A stretch of 64,000 bases of DNA from Kalmanozyma brasiliensis GHG001 (lineage: Eukaryota > Basidiomycota > Ustilaginomycetes > Ustilaginales): contig NW_015961949.1 of NCBI RefSeq assembly GCF_000497045.1, forward strand, positions 310,001-374,000, read 5' to 3'. Below the pieces are notes generated by a model. It did not search any database, was not told the origin of the DNA, and worked only from the letters and a program-made list of their open reading frames with translations. Of this stretch, positions 1 through 8,682 are shown one piece after another. The position numbers and the translations under genes are program-made. The first letter of the stretch is position 1. Each line of letters begins with the position of its first letter.

Positions 1-924
1 ACCTCGCTCAAGGACCTCAAGGAGTGGAACTTCGATGGTTCCTCCACCAACCAGGCCCCCGGCGGCAACTCGGATGTCTACCTCCGCCCCGTCGCCTACT
101 ACCCCGACCCTTTCCGTCGTGGTGACAACGTCATTGTGCTCGCCGAGTGCTTCAACAACGATGGCACCCCCAACAAGTCCAACTACCGATACCAGTGCAA
201 CAAGATCATGACCCAGGTCGCCGCCGAGAAGCCCTGGTTCGGTCTCGAGCAGGAGTACTCGCTCTTTGACATGGACGACCGCCCGTACGGCTGGCCCAAG
301 GGAGGTTTCCCCGGTCCCCAGGGCCCCTACTACTGCGGTGCCGGTGCCGGTCGTGTCTTTGCCCGTGACCTGGTCGAGGCCCACTACCGTGCCTGCCTCT
401 ACTCGGGTGTCAACATCTCGGGCATCAACGCCGAGGTCATGCCCTCGCAGTGGGAGTTCCAGGTCGGCCCCTGCCTGGGTATCGAGATGGGTGACCACCT
501 CACCCTCGCCCGTTACCTCCTCATCCGAGTGGCCGAGGAGTGGGGTGTCAAGGTCTCGTTCCACCCCAAGGCTGTGCCCGGTGACTGGAACGGAGCTGGC
601 TGCCACACCAACTACTCGACCGAGTCGATGCGCAAGGAGGGCGGCATGAAGGCCATCGAGGCTGCCATCGAGAAGCTCGCCAAGCGCCACCACGAGCACA
701 TTGCCGTCTACGGTACCGACAACGACAAGCGCCTCACCGGTAAGCACGAGACCGGTCACATTGGCGACTTCTCGTCGGGTGTTGCCAACCGTGGTGCTTC
801 GATCCGTATCCCCCGTCACGTCGCAGCGCAAGGCTACGGCTACCTCGAGGACCGACGTCCCGCTTCCAACTGCGACCCTTACCTGGTCACTGGTATTGTC
901 GCCGAGACCACCCTCCTCCTCTAA
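1..924 (+). CDS. GLN1: Glutamine synthetase, 3' part (5' end outside the window)
   Basis: Codes for 307 C-terminal residues of a eukaryotic-type glutamine synthetase, which makes glutamine from glutamate, ammonia and ATP in the cytosol. Reading frame 1 is open from base 1 to a TAA at 922-924. Visible family motifs are the beta-grasp end with [10 protein letters not shown] near the left edge, the glutamate-binding NGAGCHTN, the ATP-binding [13 protein letters not shown] loop and the R-G-A-S-I-R-I-P-R active-site strand close to the C-terminus. Fungal enzymes are about 355 residues, so roughly 50 N-terminal residues and the promoter lie upstream of the window. No intron is seen in the part present. 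It converges on the lipase gene to its right. The family is certain; the symbol follows the yeast name. Confidence 0.96.
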   Translation, partial: TSLKDLKEWNFDGSSTNQAPGGNSDVYLRPVAYYPDPFRRGDNVIVLAECFNNDGTPNKSNYRYQCNKIMTQVAAEKPWFGLEQEYSLFDMDDRPYGWPKGGFPGPQGPYYCGAGAGRVFARDLVEAHYRACLYSGVNISGINAEVMPSQWEFQVGPCLGIEMGDHLTLARYLLIRVAEEWGVKVSFHPKAVPGDWNGAGCHTNYSTESMRKEGGMKAIEAAIEKLAKRHHEHIAVYGTDNDKRLTGKHETGHIGDFSSGVANRGASIRIPRHVAAQGYGYLEDRRPASNCDPYLVTGIVAETTLLL

Positions 925-1658
925 GTGCGGCCGTTTCGCTTCTGTGATTCGTCGTCAGATGATACGGTTTCGATCGGACTCAGCTTTGCCCCATTTTTGA
1001 CCGAGGTCACCGGAGGAAAGCGCCATTTGTCTAGAGGCTCTTTCCTGGTCCTCGGTCTCAACACGTAAAGCTGGGTACGGTCTAGGTTGTCCACTTCGTA
1101 TGTAGTTAGTTCGTAACTTTCTTCCCTTTCCGACTCAATCGATGTCCGTGAGTGTGATGTCTGAACGGATGATGAAGGATCAGCCAGTGATGAGACGGAC
1201 AAAATCGGCCTCGGAGTCGGTTCATCCGCAGCAGCAGCCGAAGTGGATTTCCGAGGACGAGCACGAGGGCAAGGCAAGTCAGCATTCACGACGGAGTTGG
1301 CTTGTGAGCGAATCTCTCGAGGCTGGTTGCCATCGGTCAGGTTGTCGCTGGAGAGCGACGGAGGATAGGTGGTCAGTTAGCTTCCTCGCAGGTGTCTTGC
1401 TGTGCTCGGCTCGCGTGGCAGGTCGTGATCAGCTGTAGGTCGCTCATCCCCCAGCCTCGGGAGCTGTTGGAGAATCCGACCCTTGACGCTTCTCAAAGCG
1501 TCAGCAAGCCAACAAAGAGTCAGCAGCACCCGCTTTGAGCGCAGGTCTCGAGTTCGCCCACAGTACCCGTGAAACCGTCTCACACACATCCCTCGCGACC
1601 ACTCGGGATTGATCTGTGCTTGTAAAACGACAGCACGTATTTGGTATAAAGAGCAAAG
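925..1658. other. Intergenic, convergent 3' ends
   Basis: Lies between the stop of glutamine synthetase and the stop of the lipase on the other strand. It should hold both 3' UTRs. I see no conserved coding frame, RNA gene or repeat in it. Confidence 0.6.
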
Positions 1659-4196
1659 CTACAGCCCCTCGTTGTGCAAATGTCGACAGAGGGCGATCCA
1701 GAACCTCTCGAGCTCGGTAAACTCCTTGTTGCTCTTGGTCGTGCGTTTATCGTCGTTCATCTCCTCGATGCCTGCTTTGGCCAGAGATGCGGTGGCTGGG
1801 GCGGCTTGGGTGGTTGAGAAGGGCGCCGCGTGCTGTGTCGTGAACGAAGAGTTGTTCGAACCAGCAAATTCGGTGAGCCCATTGGTCTTGCCCGTCGATT
1901 CACCTCCCTTGTCAGGAGTGACATCTGTCTTGGAGGGGCTGTACAGCGTCAGACCCGTCGCCTCGATGAGCTTGTCGCGCTTCTCGGCCATGGCGCGGCG
2001 TTCGGCATTGCCCAAGGGAAGACGGTCCGAGATCCAACTGGCGATTTCGTGCACCAGCGTATCGTCCTGGTGCTGCGGGTGGAAGGAGGATATTGCACCA
2101 TTGTCCTCGTCCCCCTCATCGGCGGGGCGGAGGTCGAAGTCGTCCGCACTCTCCTCATCGCGGAGCGACACGCCGTTCCACCCCTCCGACTCGGCCAGCT
2201 GCTGAAACGACCGGAATGCGCCGGTTGGCTGTGAATCCGTCTGGGACTTGGAAAAGAGCAGCCGGTTGATGTCCATCCAATTCGACCCGGCATCTTTGCC
2301 CGTCGCCTCGTTGGGAACCGCCTTGGTCGGATACGGCCTCCCCGTGGAAGGGTTGATGTTCTGCCTCCACCTCGGAGCCCCCCCACCTCGCATGTCCCAA
2401 TGATCACATCCCTCCATCACCCCCAAGAACTCGCCCCATTTCGCACTCTCGACACTCACCAACCCATCATTGCCCTGATCAGCCCCACCGAGCGCGTCGG
2501 CACTGCCATCGATCTCACCCCCCACCGTGCGACTCTCCGCCGCCGCATCCAAGATCAACTTGGGCAACCACAACGGATGCCAGATCGCAAGGCTCGGCGT
2601 GCGCGATGCAACGCTGTAGTACTTGACCCCACGGACATTGGGCGTGGAAGGGTTGAACACCTCGTTCATGTAGCGCGTGGAGAGCATCGCGTAGGCGGGC
2701 GTGTCGAGCAGCGAGAGCATGTACGAGCTGAACGAGCCGGTGAGCGTGGTGAGCGATCCGAGGAAGGATGAAAGGCCAAAAGGGAGGGAGGGGTTGGAGG
2801 TGGCTTTGACGGCGGCTTTCACTTTGTCTGCGGCGTCACTGGCGGCGGCGTCCGAGGTGGAGGTGGAGGAGGTGTGAGAGGTGAGCGAGGAGACGACATC
2901 GGAGGCGGCGTTGAAGAGTTTGTCGGTGGACGATTCTTCCGCTTTGCCGCCAGTGCGTTTGGCCGCGCTCGAGCCGGAGAGCGGCTTGGGGCGCGTGAAG
3001 AGGGGGGACTTGAGCGAATAGGGCACTTTGGGAGTGCGCGAAGGGTTCGGTGGTTCACGATCGGCGAGGTGGGCGCGTTCCTTGCGCGCTTCTTGAATGG
3101 CCTGCTCGATGTAGTCGTTGCCAATGCCGATGTTGGCGTTGCACCAATCCATGAAGGGGCTGCCGCGGTGAGGTGTGCTGATGGTGGTGAGGCTGACGGG
3201 AACGTAGTCTTCCGGCTTGGGTTGGATGTGGCTGAGAAGGTGTCGCACGTCCAGACCGCCCATGCTGTGCGCGACAAAGTTGAGCTTCTTGCCCCGCACG
3301 CCGGCTTCTTCGCTGGTGAGGAACTGATGGAGCGACTCGGCGCGCTCTTTGATGGAACCCGTGGGTGGGACGCCGTGGACGAGCACGTCTACGCCCATCT
3401 TTTTGCGCAGGATGTCGAGGGTCTGAGCCCAGTAGTGGATCTCGAGGCCTAGGAATGGACCGCGGACATCGAAGCCGTAGAGGCCGTGGCAGAGGACGAT
3501 GGGGTGCCGTGGCAATACGATGGGATCGTAGACGGAGGGGTCTTGCATCACGTTGTGGATCTTGCCGATTCCACGACTGCGTTGTCGGGAGCGAGGTGGT
3601 GCATCGGAGCGCGAGGTGTTGTGTTCGGCGTGATGCTCCGAGGCTCTGAGTAGGGAGGCGAGAGAGTTGGCTACTCGGTCGAGCCATGAGTCGGGCCGTG
3701 GTGAGGGATGTGTGAGGGAGCTAAGGCCAGCTCGTCCTGCTGCGGAGAGGGGCTCTTTGGTGGCCAAGTTTGAGGTTGCGGTCTGCGAGAGCGCGGCGAT
3801 GGGCAAATTGTGACTTGTTCTTGGACGAGCCGAGGTGTGCACGCTTCGAAGCACTGCTGCTCTGCGAGGCACATTTGTGAGACCGCGAGTGGTTGATGCG
3901 GCGGGAGCGATGGCAGTGGCGAGAATGCGCTCAGAGGCATTTGGCCGGACCGGTGAGGATGAACGAAGTCTTGTGCTTGTAGGCCGCTTGGCAGGCGCAG
4001 GCGAGGAGCACGAGTAAGCTGCCAGCCAGCAGATCAGAGCGAAGACACCAGCTCTTGAGCGTAGGAGCGAGTTGGGGCTAGCGACGCTGCGAGAGCATTC
4101 GGCACCGCGGGCGACGCCGTCAATGGAAGTCTGAAGACGCTCTCGCAACAAGGATCGCATGGTAGCGTCCATGACGGTGCCATTCGGATGCAGCAT
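1659..4196 (-). CDS. Alpha/beta-hydrolase lipase (Tgl2-like), probably mitochondrial
   Basis: Single open frame of 845 codons, TAG at 1659-1661. The core starts with the oxyanion segment IVLCHGLYGFD, followed by the nucleophile elbow VAHSMGG with Ser311 (codon at 3264-3266). A later GCDHWDMRGG segment probably carries the catalytic His. The arrangement resembles yeast Tgl2-type triacylglycerol lipases. Those are about 330 residues, whereas this protein has an N-terminal extension of about 215 residues rich in Arg and Ser (plausible mitochondrial targeting) and Ser/Thr-rich insertions in the middle. The start is uncertain: ATGs at codons 1, 9 and 13 (4196, 4172, 4160) are all close to the likely transcription start. 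A hydrophobic stretch near residues 47-62 could be a membrane anchor. The lipase fold is clear; substrate and location are inferred. Confidence 0.85.
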   Translation of the reverse strand: MLHPNGTVMDATMRSLLRERLQTSIDGVARGAECSRSVASPNSLLRSRAGVFALICWLAAYSCSSPAPAKRPTSTRLRSSSPVRPNASERILATAIAPAASTTRGLTNVPRRAAVLRSVHTSARPRTSHNLPIAALSQTATSNLATKEPLSAAGRAGLSSLTHPSPRPDSWLDRVANSLASLLRASEHHAEHNTSRSDAPPRSRQRSRGIGKIHNVMQDPSVYDPIVLPRHPIVLCHGLYGFDVRGPFLGLEIHYWAQTLDILRKKMGVDVLVHGVPPTGSIKERAESLHQFLTSEEAGVRGKKLNFVAHSMGGLDVRHLLSHIQPKPEDYVPVSLTTISTPHRGSPFMDWCNANIGIGNDYIEQAIQEARKERAHLADREPPNPSRTPKVPYSLKSPLFTRPKPLSGSSAAKRTGGKAEESSTDKLFNAASDVVSSLTSHTSSTSTSDAAASDAADKVKAAVKATSNPSLPFGLSSFLGSLTTLTGSFSSYMLSLLDTPAYAMLSTRYMNEVFNPSTPNVRGVKYYSVASRTPSLAIWHPLWLPKLILDAAAESRTVGGEIDGSADALGGADQGNDGLVSVESAKWGEFLGVMEGCDHWDMRGGGAPRWRQNINPSTGRPYPTKAVPNEATGKDAGSNWMDINRLLFSKSQTDSQPTGAFRSFQQLAESEGWNGVSLRDEESADDFDLRPADEGDEDNGAISSFHPQHQDDTLVHEIASWISDRLPLGNAERRAMAEKRDKLIEATGLTLYSPSKTDVTPDKGGESTGKTNGLTEFAGSNNSSFTTQHAAPFSTTQAAPATASLAKAGIEEMNDDKRTTKSNKEFTELERFWIALCRHLHNEGL

Positions 4197-5739
4197 TGTG
4201 GCGCGGTCCGCACGAGTCCCCTTATAAAAGCGTTTCGAACTGAGGCTGCCGAGGTTGCTATGCGCTATGAGCCCGCTAGAACATTCGAGTGAAACGAGAG
4301 TGAGCGTCTGCGACTTGAAGGGAATGCGGTGCGGAATGTGCCGGGCGTCTTGCTGATGCTCCTATCGTGAGTCGCGGACGATGTAGGAGAACTTGACTGC
4401 GTTTGTTGATAGTGACAGGTAGTGAGTGAGGATGAAGGCGCTGAGGAAACGTCGATTCAAGGAGGAGCAGCCTGTCCACGTCTCAAAGTGGAGCAGCGAG
4501 CGGAGTGCGGGTGCTGAGCGGCGTGTTTGAGTTTGTTTTCGAGGCTCGGCTGTGAGGGCTGAGTGAGTGATTTTCATTTTAGAGCTCTGTTGCAGTGGTA
4601 CATGCTCATTTGACCGTGAAACTCGCCCCTTTCCCCTCGCACAAGCATCACAAGCCAGGGTGAGCAGAGATAGGAGTCCCTCTGCAAGTGTCCAAGATGG
4701 CTCATCAGACGACCAGAGATGGCTCTCAGGAGAAGGGGCTGTTGTTGGCACCAAACTGCACCCCTGACAAGGAGCCGACGGTGAATGGGTCGCTCCTTGT
4801 CGGAGAAACAAGAGAGATCGACAGTCGCGCGTCGCTTCCACGTTTATGCCGTCTGAAATTCACCGCTGCCCCCCTCTTTGAAAACGTGGGGTGCCAGTGC
4901 AGCCTCGCTTCAAGGTCGTCAATCGTCGCTACATCGACGCATTCTTTCAGGAGCAAGCATCAGCATAATGCAGCAGCATGACGCTGACAGTCTGAGCTGA
5001 TTTTGTGTCGGTGTGCGATGAGTTCCGCCAAGGGCATACTGTACAACGAGGTGAGGCTCACCGGCAGAACAATAACACCGCTTTGTTGGGTTGGGGGGAA
5101 AATCAGACACTTCGGCGGCCCTTTTCTGGCTGTCAACGTGCGTGTGTCGTCATTCGCGTCACAGTCAGTCAGCCAGCTTGGTCAGGACCCTCCCCGTGTT
5201 GCCCCTCTCAATAGAGCTTTCTCTTTCCCCCCTCAGCCTCGCCTCATGTCTCAGTCGCCCATCTCCGCAAGTGTAACAAGCCAGGGTCATCAGGGTGCTC
5301 ACCGGTGCTCGGCGTCATCCAATCTGCAAGGTCACGAGATGCATCCTCTATTCAGTCACGCTTCATAGGGCTCAAACTAGCAAGCCTAGGTCGAGTGCGA
5401 GGATACAAGCGTCACTGGAGGAAGCGTTGCAGTGAGCGCAGATTCGACCAGCACGATCCTCGAGAAAGGTGACTGCAGCTGCAGCGCAGGACGTTGGCAG
5501 GCATCCGGCTAAAATCACCAGGTTGTGAGATCGTCAGACCATGCACAGATTTTTGCAAATTACAATGGAATGACTAAGGCTCATGTCATTTTGGAGCCTG
5601 AGCATCAGAAGCTTGCGAAGAAAAGCTCGGCTGCTGTTGGCCAGACAGAGTTGAGCTTTGCCTCATCGCATACTCTATCCTAGCTACCTGTACCATCCAA
5701 CTCGGCATACACCACCGCATAGCGGTGCTCATCGTAGAT
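4197..5739. other. Divergent promoter region, no gene recognised
   Basis: Separates the lipase (-) from the uL3m gene (+) and should contain both promoters and 5' UTRs. Short open frames on both strands show no family features. A TATAAAA word at 4223-4229 is on the + strand, so it faces away from the lipase. Confidence 0.5.
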
Positions 5740-6861
5740 ATGCGGGCTAGCCTCTCAACTTCAAAAGCTGCCAGCCGTCTGCTGCAACGACGACTGGCCG
5801 GCTTGACCTTGCAATCTCCAAGAGTCGCTCCCACCGCTGCAACTGCCAACCTTCAACTCGCTCCCCTTCCCAGCTCGCACCCATCGAGCTCTCGATCTCT
5901 TCTGCATACATCAGCTCGTATCTCACAAGCGGCTCCTGTCGAGCCTGCTGCAGTACAGATCAAGGAGGCAGAGACTGTGCAGGATCAGTCATCGTGGAAG
6001 CCTACCTCGCAGCGTGTCGGCCTCATCGCTGTCAAGCGCGGCATGACTTCCTTCTTCCTTCCCAATGGTGAGAGGATACCTGCCACTGTCTTGCAGGTCC
6101 ACTCGAATCAAGTCTCGGCTCACATCGGCTTCAACGCTGATGCTACCGAGTCCTCCTACAAAGCCCTCCAGGTCGCCGCAGTCAACACCTGGGACAAGAA
6201 CCTGGTCACCAAGCAGATTCAGGGTCACCTCAAGAAGGCCAACATCGTAAAGGGCAAGAAAATCATTCGCGAGTTCCCCGTCACATCTGACGCTCTCGTC
6301 CCACTCGGCACAAAGCTGTCCGCAGTCCACTTTGTTCCCGGTCAATCGATCGACGTCCGTGCCATCACACGAGGACACGGTTTCCAGGGTGTCATGAAGC
6401 GTCACGGCTTCCACGGTCTGCGAGCATCGCACGGTGTCTCCATCTCGCATCGTAGTCACGGCTCCACCGGTGCCAACCAGGACCCCGGTCGTGTCTGGCC
6501 CGGTACAAAGATGGCAGGCCGAATGGGTGGTAACAAGCACGGTACCATCCACAATCTGCTCGTTGTCCGAGTCGACGCAGAGAACGACCTTGTCTACGTC
6601 AAGGGTAACGTGCCAGGGCCAAAAGGCGGCAATGTAACCCTGCAAGATGCTCGCCGCCCAAGCTGGAAGGGGCAGAAGATGTACAGGAGAGGTCGATTGC
6701 CGACCGGTGAGGCGCTGTCCGGCAAGGAGGCCGACTCGATCTACCTGGCTCCCGGTGTTGACAAGCTGCCTTTCCCAGCGGGGACCAAGGCCATCGCAGA
6801 CAAGCTCCCTGCCATTGTCGAGATTGGACTCACACAGCTTCCCTCGGCAACCAAGGCATGA
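5740..6861 (+). CDS. MRPL9: Mitochondrial large-subunit ribosomal protein uL3m
   Basis: 373 residues from the ATG at 5740. The frame stays open slightly upstream, but only with a GTG. The first about 75 residues are rich in Arg, Ser and Ala without acidic clusters, as in a mitochondrial presequence. The ribosomal L3 core follows, with VGLIAVKRGMT at the beginning, the RGHGFQGVMKRHGF loop, and the HGSTGANQDPGRVWPG and KMAGRMGG signatures that reach toward the peptidyl-transferase centre in the family. These match organellar/bacterial L3 rather than cytosolic L3. It is an intronless gene, followed by PAM16 on the same strand about 540 bases downstream. The assignment is firm; the symbol is that of the yeast orthologue. 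Confidence 0.95.
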   Translation: MRASLSTSKAASRLLQRRLAGLTLQSPRVAPTAATANLQLAPLPSSHPSSSRSLLHTSARISQAAPVEPAAVQIKEAETVQDQSSWKPTSQRVGLIAVKRGMTSFFLPNGERIPATVLQVHSNQVSAHIGFNADATESSYKALQVAAVNTWDKNLVTKQIQGHLKKANIVKGKKIIREFPVTSDALVPLGTKLSAVHFVPGQSIDVRAITRGHGFQGVMKRHGFHGLRASHGVSISHRSHGSTGANQDPGRVWPGTKMAGRMGGNKHGTIHNLLVVRVDAENDLVYVKGNVPGPKGGNVTLQDARRPSWKGQKMYRRGRLPTGEALSGKEADSIYLAPGVDKLPFPAGTKAIADKLPAIVEIGLTQLPSATKA

Positions 6862-7398
6862 TCGCATCTCTGACTCTGGGTTTCCTTTTGTACTTTAGCA
6901 TCACACACATCATTGCATTTCTGCATTCACTCTACTGTCGACTGTCGCGTGAGCTGAGAATGTCCCTCCCCCTCTCCAACGTAGAGCATTCGCTGAAGGC
7001 GAAGCCTTATCAGAGCCTTGTCAGAGGAACACATGCGTGAGCCTCGAGTATCGAGAAGGAGATTGGATGTCGGGTGGAGCTTTTTTTTGAGCTTCCGAGA
7101 AATTCTATAAGCGACCTAAATTTGAACGAGACAGCGTTGAGACCCTTTGACCATCACGCTGCCACCATCCCTTGATCAGCATCATCGCTCTTCCTCGACA
7201 CCATCGACTCCTACTCATCTTCGCATCAACACTCTGACTGCTTTCATCGACGCTTTACCAATCATCTTCGTCCGCCCTCGTTAGTGTCGCCGCTTCGTCG
7301 TCCGCACTTCAGCAACGTCTTCCGACCTCCACTTCGGCAGCTGTCGACCCCCAATCAAGACTTCTCCTTCTCACACGCGGCTCCCAATCTAGCTCAAG
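6862..7398. other. uL3m 3' UTR and PAM16 promoter/leader
   Basis: Contains a run of eight T at 7081-7088 and a pyrimidine-rich leader with many TCATC/CATC words leading to the PAM16 start codon. I see no coding frame or RNA gene here. Confidence 0.5.
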
Positions 7399-8045
7399 AT
7401 GGTATGTAGAACCTTCTTTACACCAAGAAGCTGTGCTGCTCGGACGATCTGACGTCGCATCCGCTCTTCGAACCTTCTCAATCGCTACAGTCTCTCCCCA
7501 AAGCCCTGGCACAGATCCTCTTCGTCGGAACACAGATCGTCGGCAAGGCATTCCTAGAAGCCGGTCGACAAGCAGGAAGGAATGCTCGTGCCGGTCGAGT
7601 CGAGGCCTCAGCAGCAGGCGCCGCAGGTGTAGGATCCGGCTCGGCAGCATCACCCTCGGATCAGCTGACAAGAACGCACCGCATGACGCTCGATGAGGCT
7701 AAGCTCATCCTTAACCTCAAACAAGATGTCTCGGCGGCAGGCCTCTCGAAATCAGCACCAGCAGCGGCAGCAACAGAAGGCGAGGGCAAGTCAATACTCG
7801 ACCAGGTCCGAGAGGCCATGGTCAAGAACTACGACCACCTCTTCGCGACCAACGCGCCGCCAGCACCAAAGGGCCAGACGGGTGGCGGAGCCGGCTCGTT
7901 CTATATTCAGAGCAAGGTGGTACGAGCTCGCGAAAGGATCGAGGCAGAATGGGGACTTCTCAATGCAGGCAAGGAGGCCGAAGCAGGGGCAGCAGATGCG
8001 TCTGCAGCGGAAGGCAAAGCAGACCAGGCCAACAAGATGCCATGA
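7399..8045 (+). CDS. PAM16: Mitochondrial import motor subunit Pam16/Tim16
   Basis: Two exons: 7399-7401 and 7491-8045, with an intron at 7402-7490 (GTATGT donor, CTGAC at 7449-7453, CTACAG acceptor). Exon 1 is just the start codon. The joined product of 185 residues begins M-SLPKALAQILFVGTQIVGKAF, typical of Pam16. The degenerate J-domain MTLDEAKLILNL follows, with no HPD motif, and then a segment ending in FYIQSKVVRARERIE. In the family, Pam16 pairs with the J-protein Pam18 at the TIM23 channel and restrains its stimulation of mitochondrial Hsp70. There are Ala/Gly-rich spacers before the J-like domain and at the C-terminus. An unspliced reading would lose the conserved N-terminal helix, so the split start is needed. 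Identity is firm. Confidence 0.93.
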
Positions 8046-8682
8046 TAGGCTAGACTCAGCAACACACCATCCAACAGCTTCACGCTGCCATTTGCTACTC
8101 GCACACGGCGAACCAACTTTCGGCCGCAACATGGTCGTTCCACGAGCTCGCCGACCGCTGTTTGCAACCAATGTATGGACACTCAAAAGGTCTCAAGCCC
8201 GAGGATCCGCATCTTCAGATCTGTTCCTCCACCATTCACCATTAGCATATTCGACTTGACAGCATAGGATGATCGCTGTCCACATTCAATGACAGACCAC
8301 TCCTACAGAGTACGTTGCGACGACTAGACTCCTTGAGAAGCGCATGTTCTGGCCCGCCTCGAAGGTGTCTGATGAGATTCTGTGATGGGTTGATGCTTGA
8401 CAAAGGGCTCAGCATGGGCCAGATCCGACATCGAGTCAGCTGCCGCCTTTGCTGCGCCATTATTTTGCCTGCGCTCTGCTTTTTGGAAGCTTTCGTCAAA
8501 AAGCCTTAATTTTGGCGAGCTCAAGACTGAGCCACACTCATCTTCATCCTCGACCAACACATCCATATCAGCATCGATACGTGCAACCTCGACACGAGGC
8601 TCGAGCTACATCTGGATAGAGCTATATACCGACAGTATCTGCTTCCGCCCTCGACTCTCGGAGCCAACCCGCACACGACATC
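8046..8682. other. Intergenic, PAM16 3' UTR and MetRS promoter
   Basis: No conserved coding frame or RNA is visible. The last about 150 bases before the MetRS ATG look like a leader with repeated GACA/TCGA words. Confidence 0.5.

Noticed and set aside
4223..4229. TATAAAA as TATA box of the lipase
   Set aside because: It lies on the plus strand, pointing away from the lipase, and no plus-strand gene starts within 1.4 kb.
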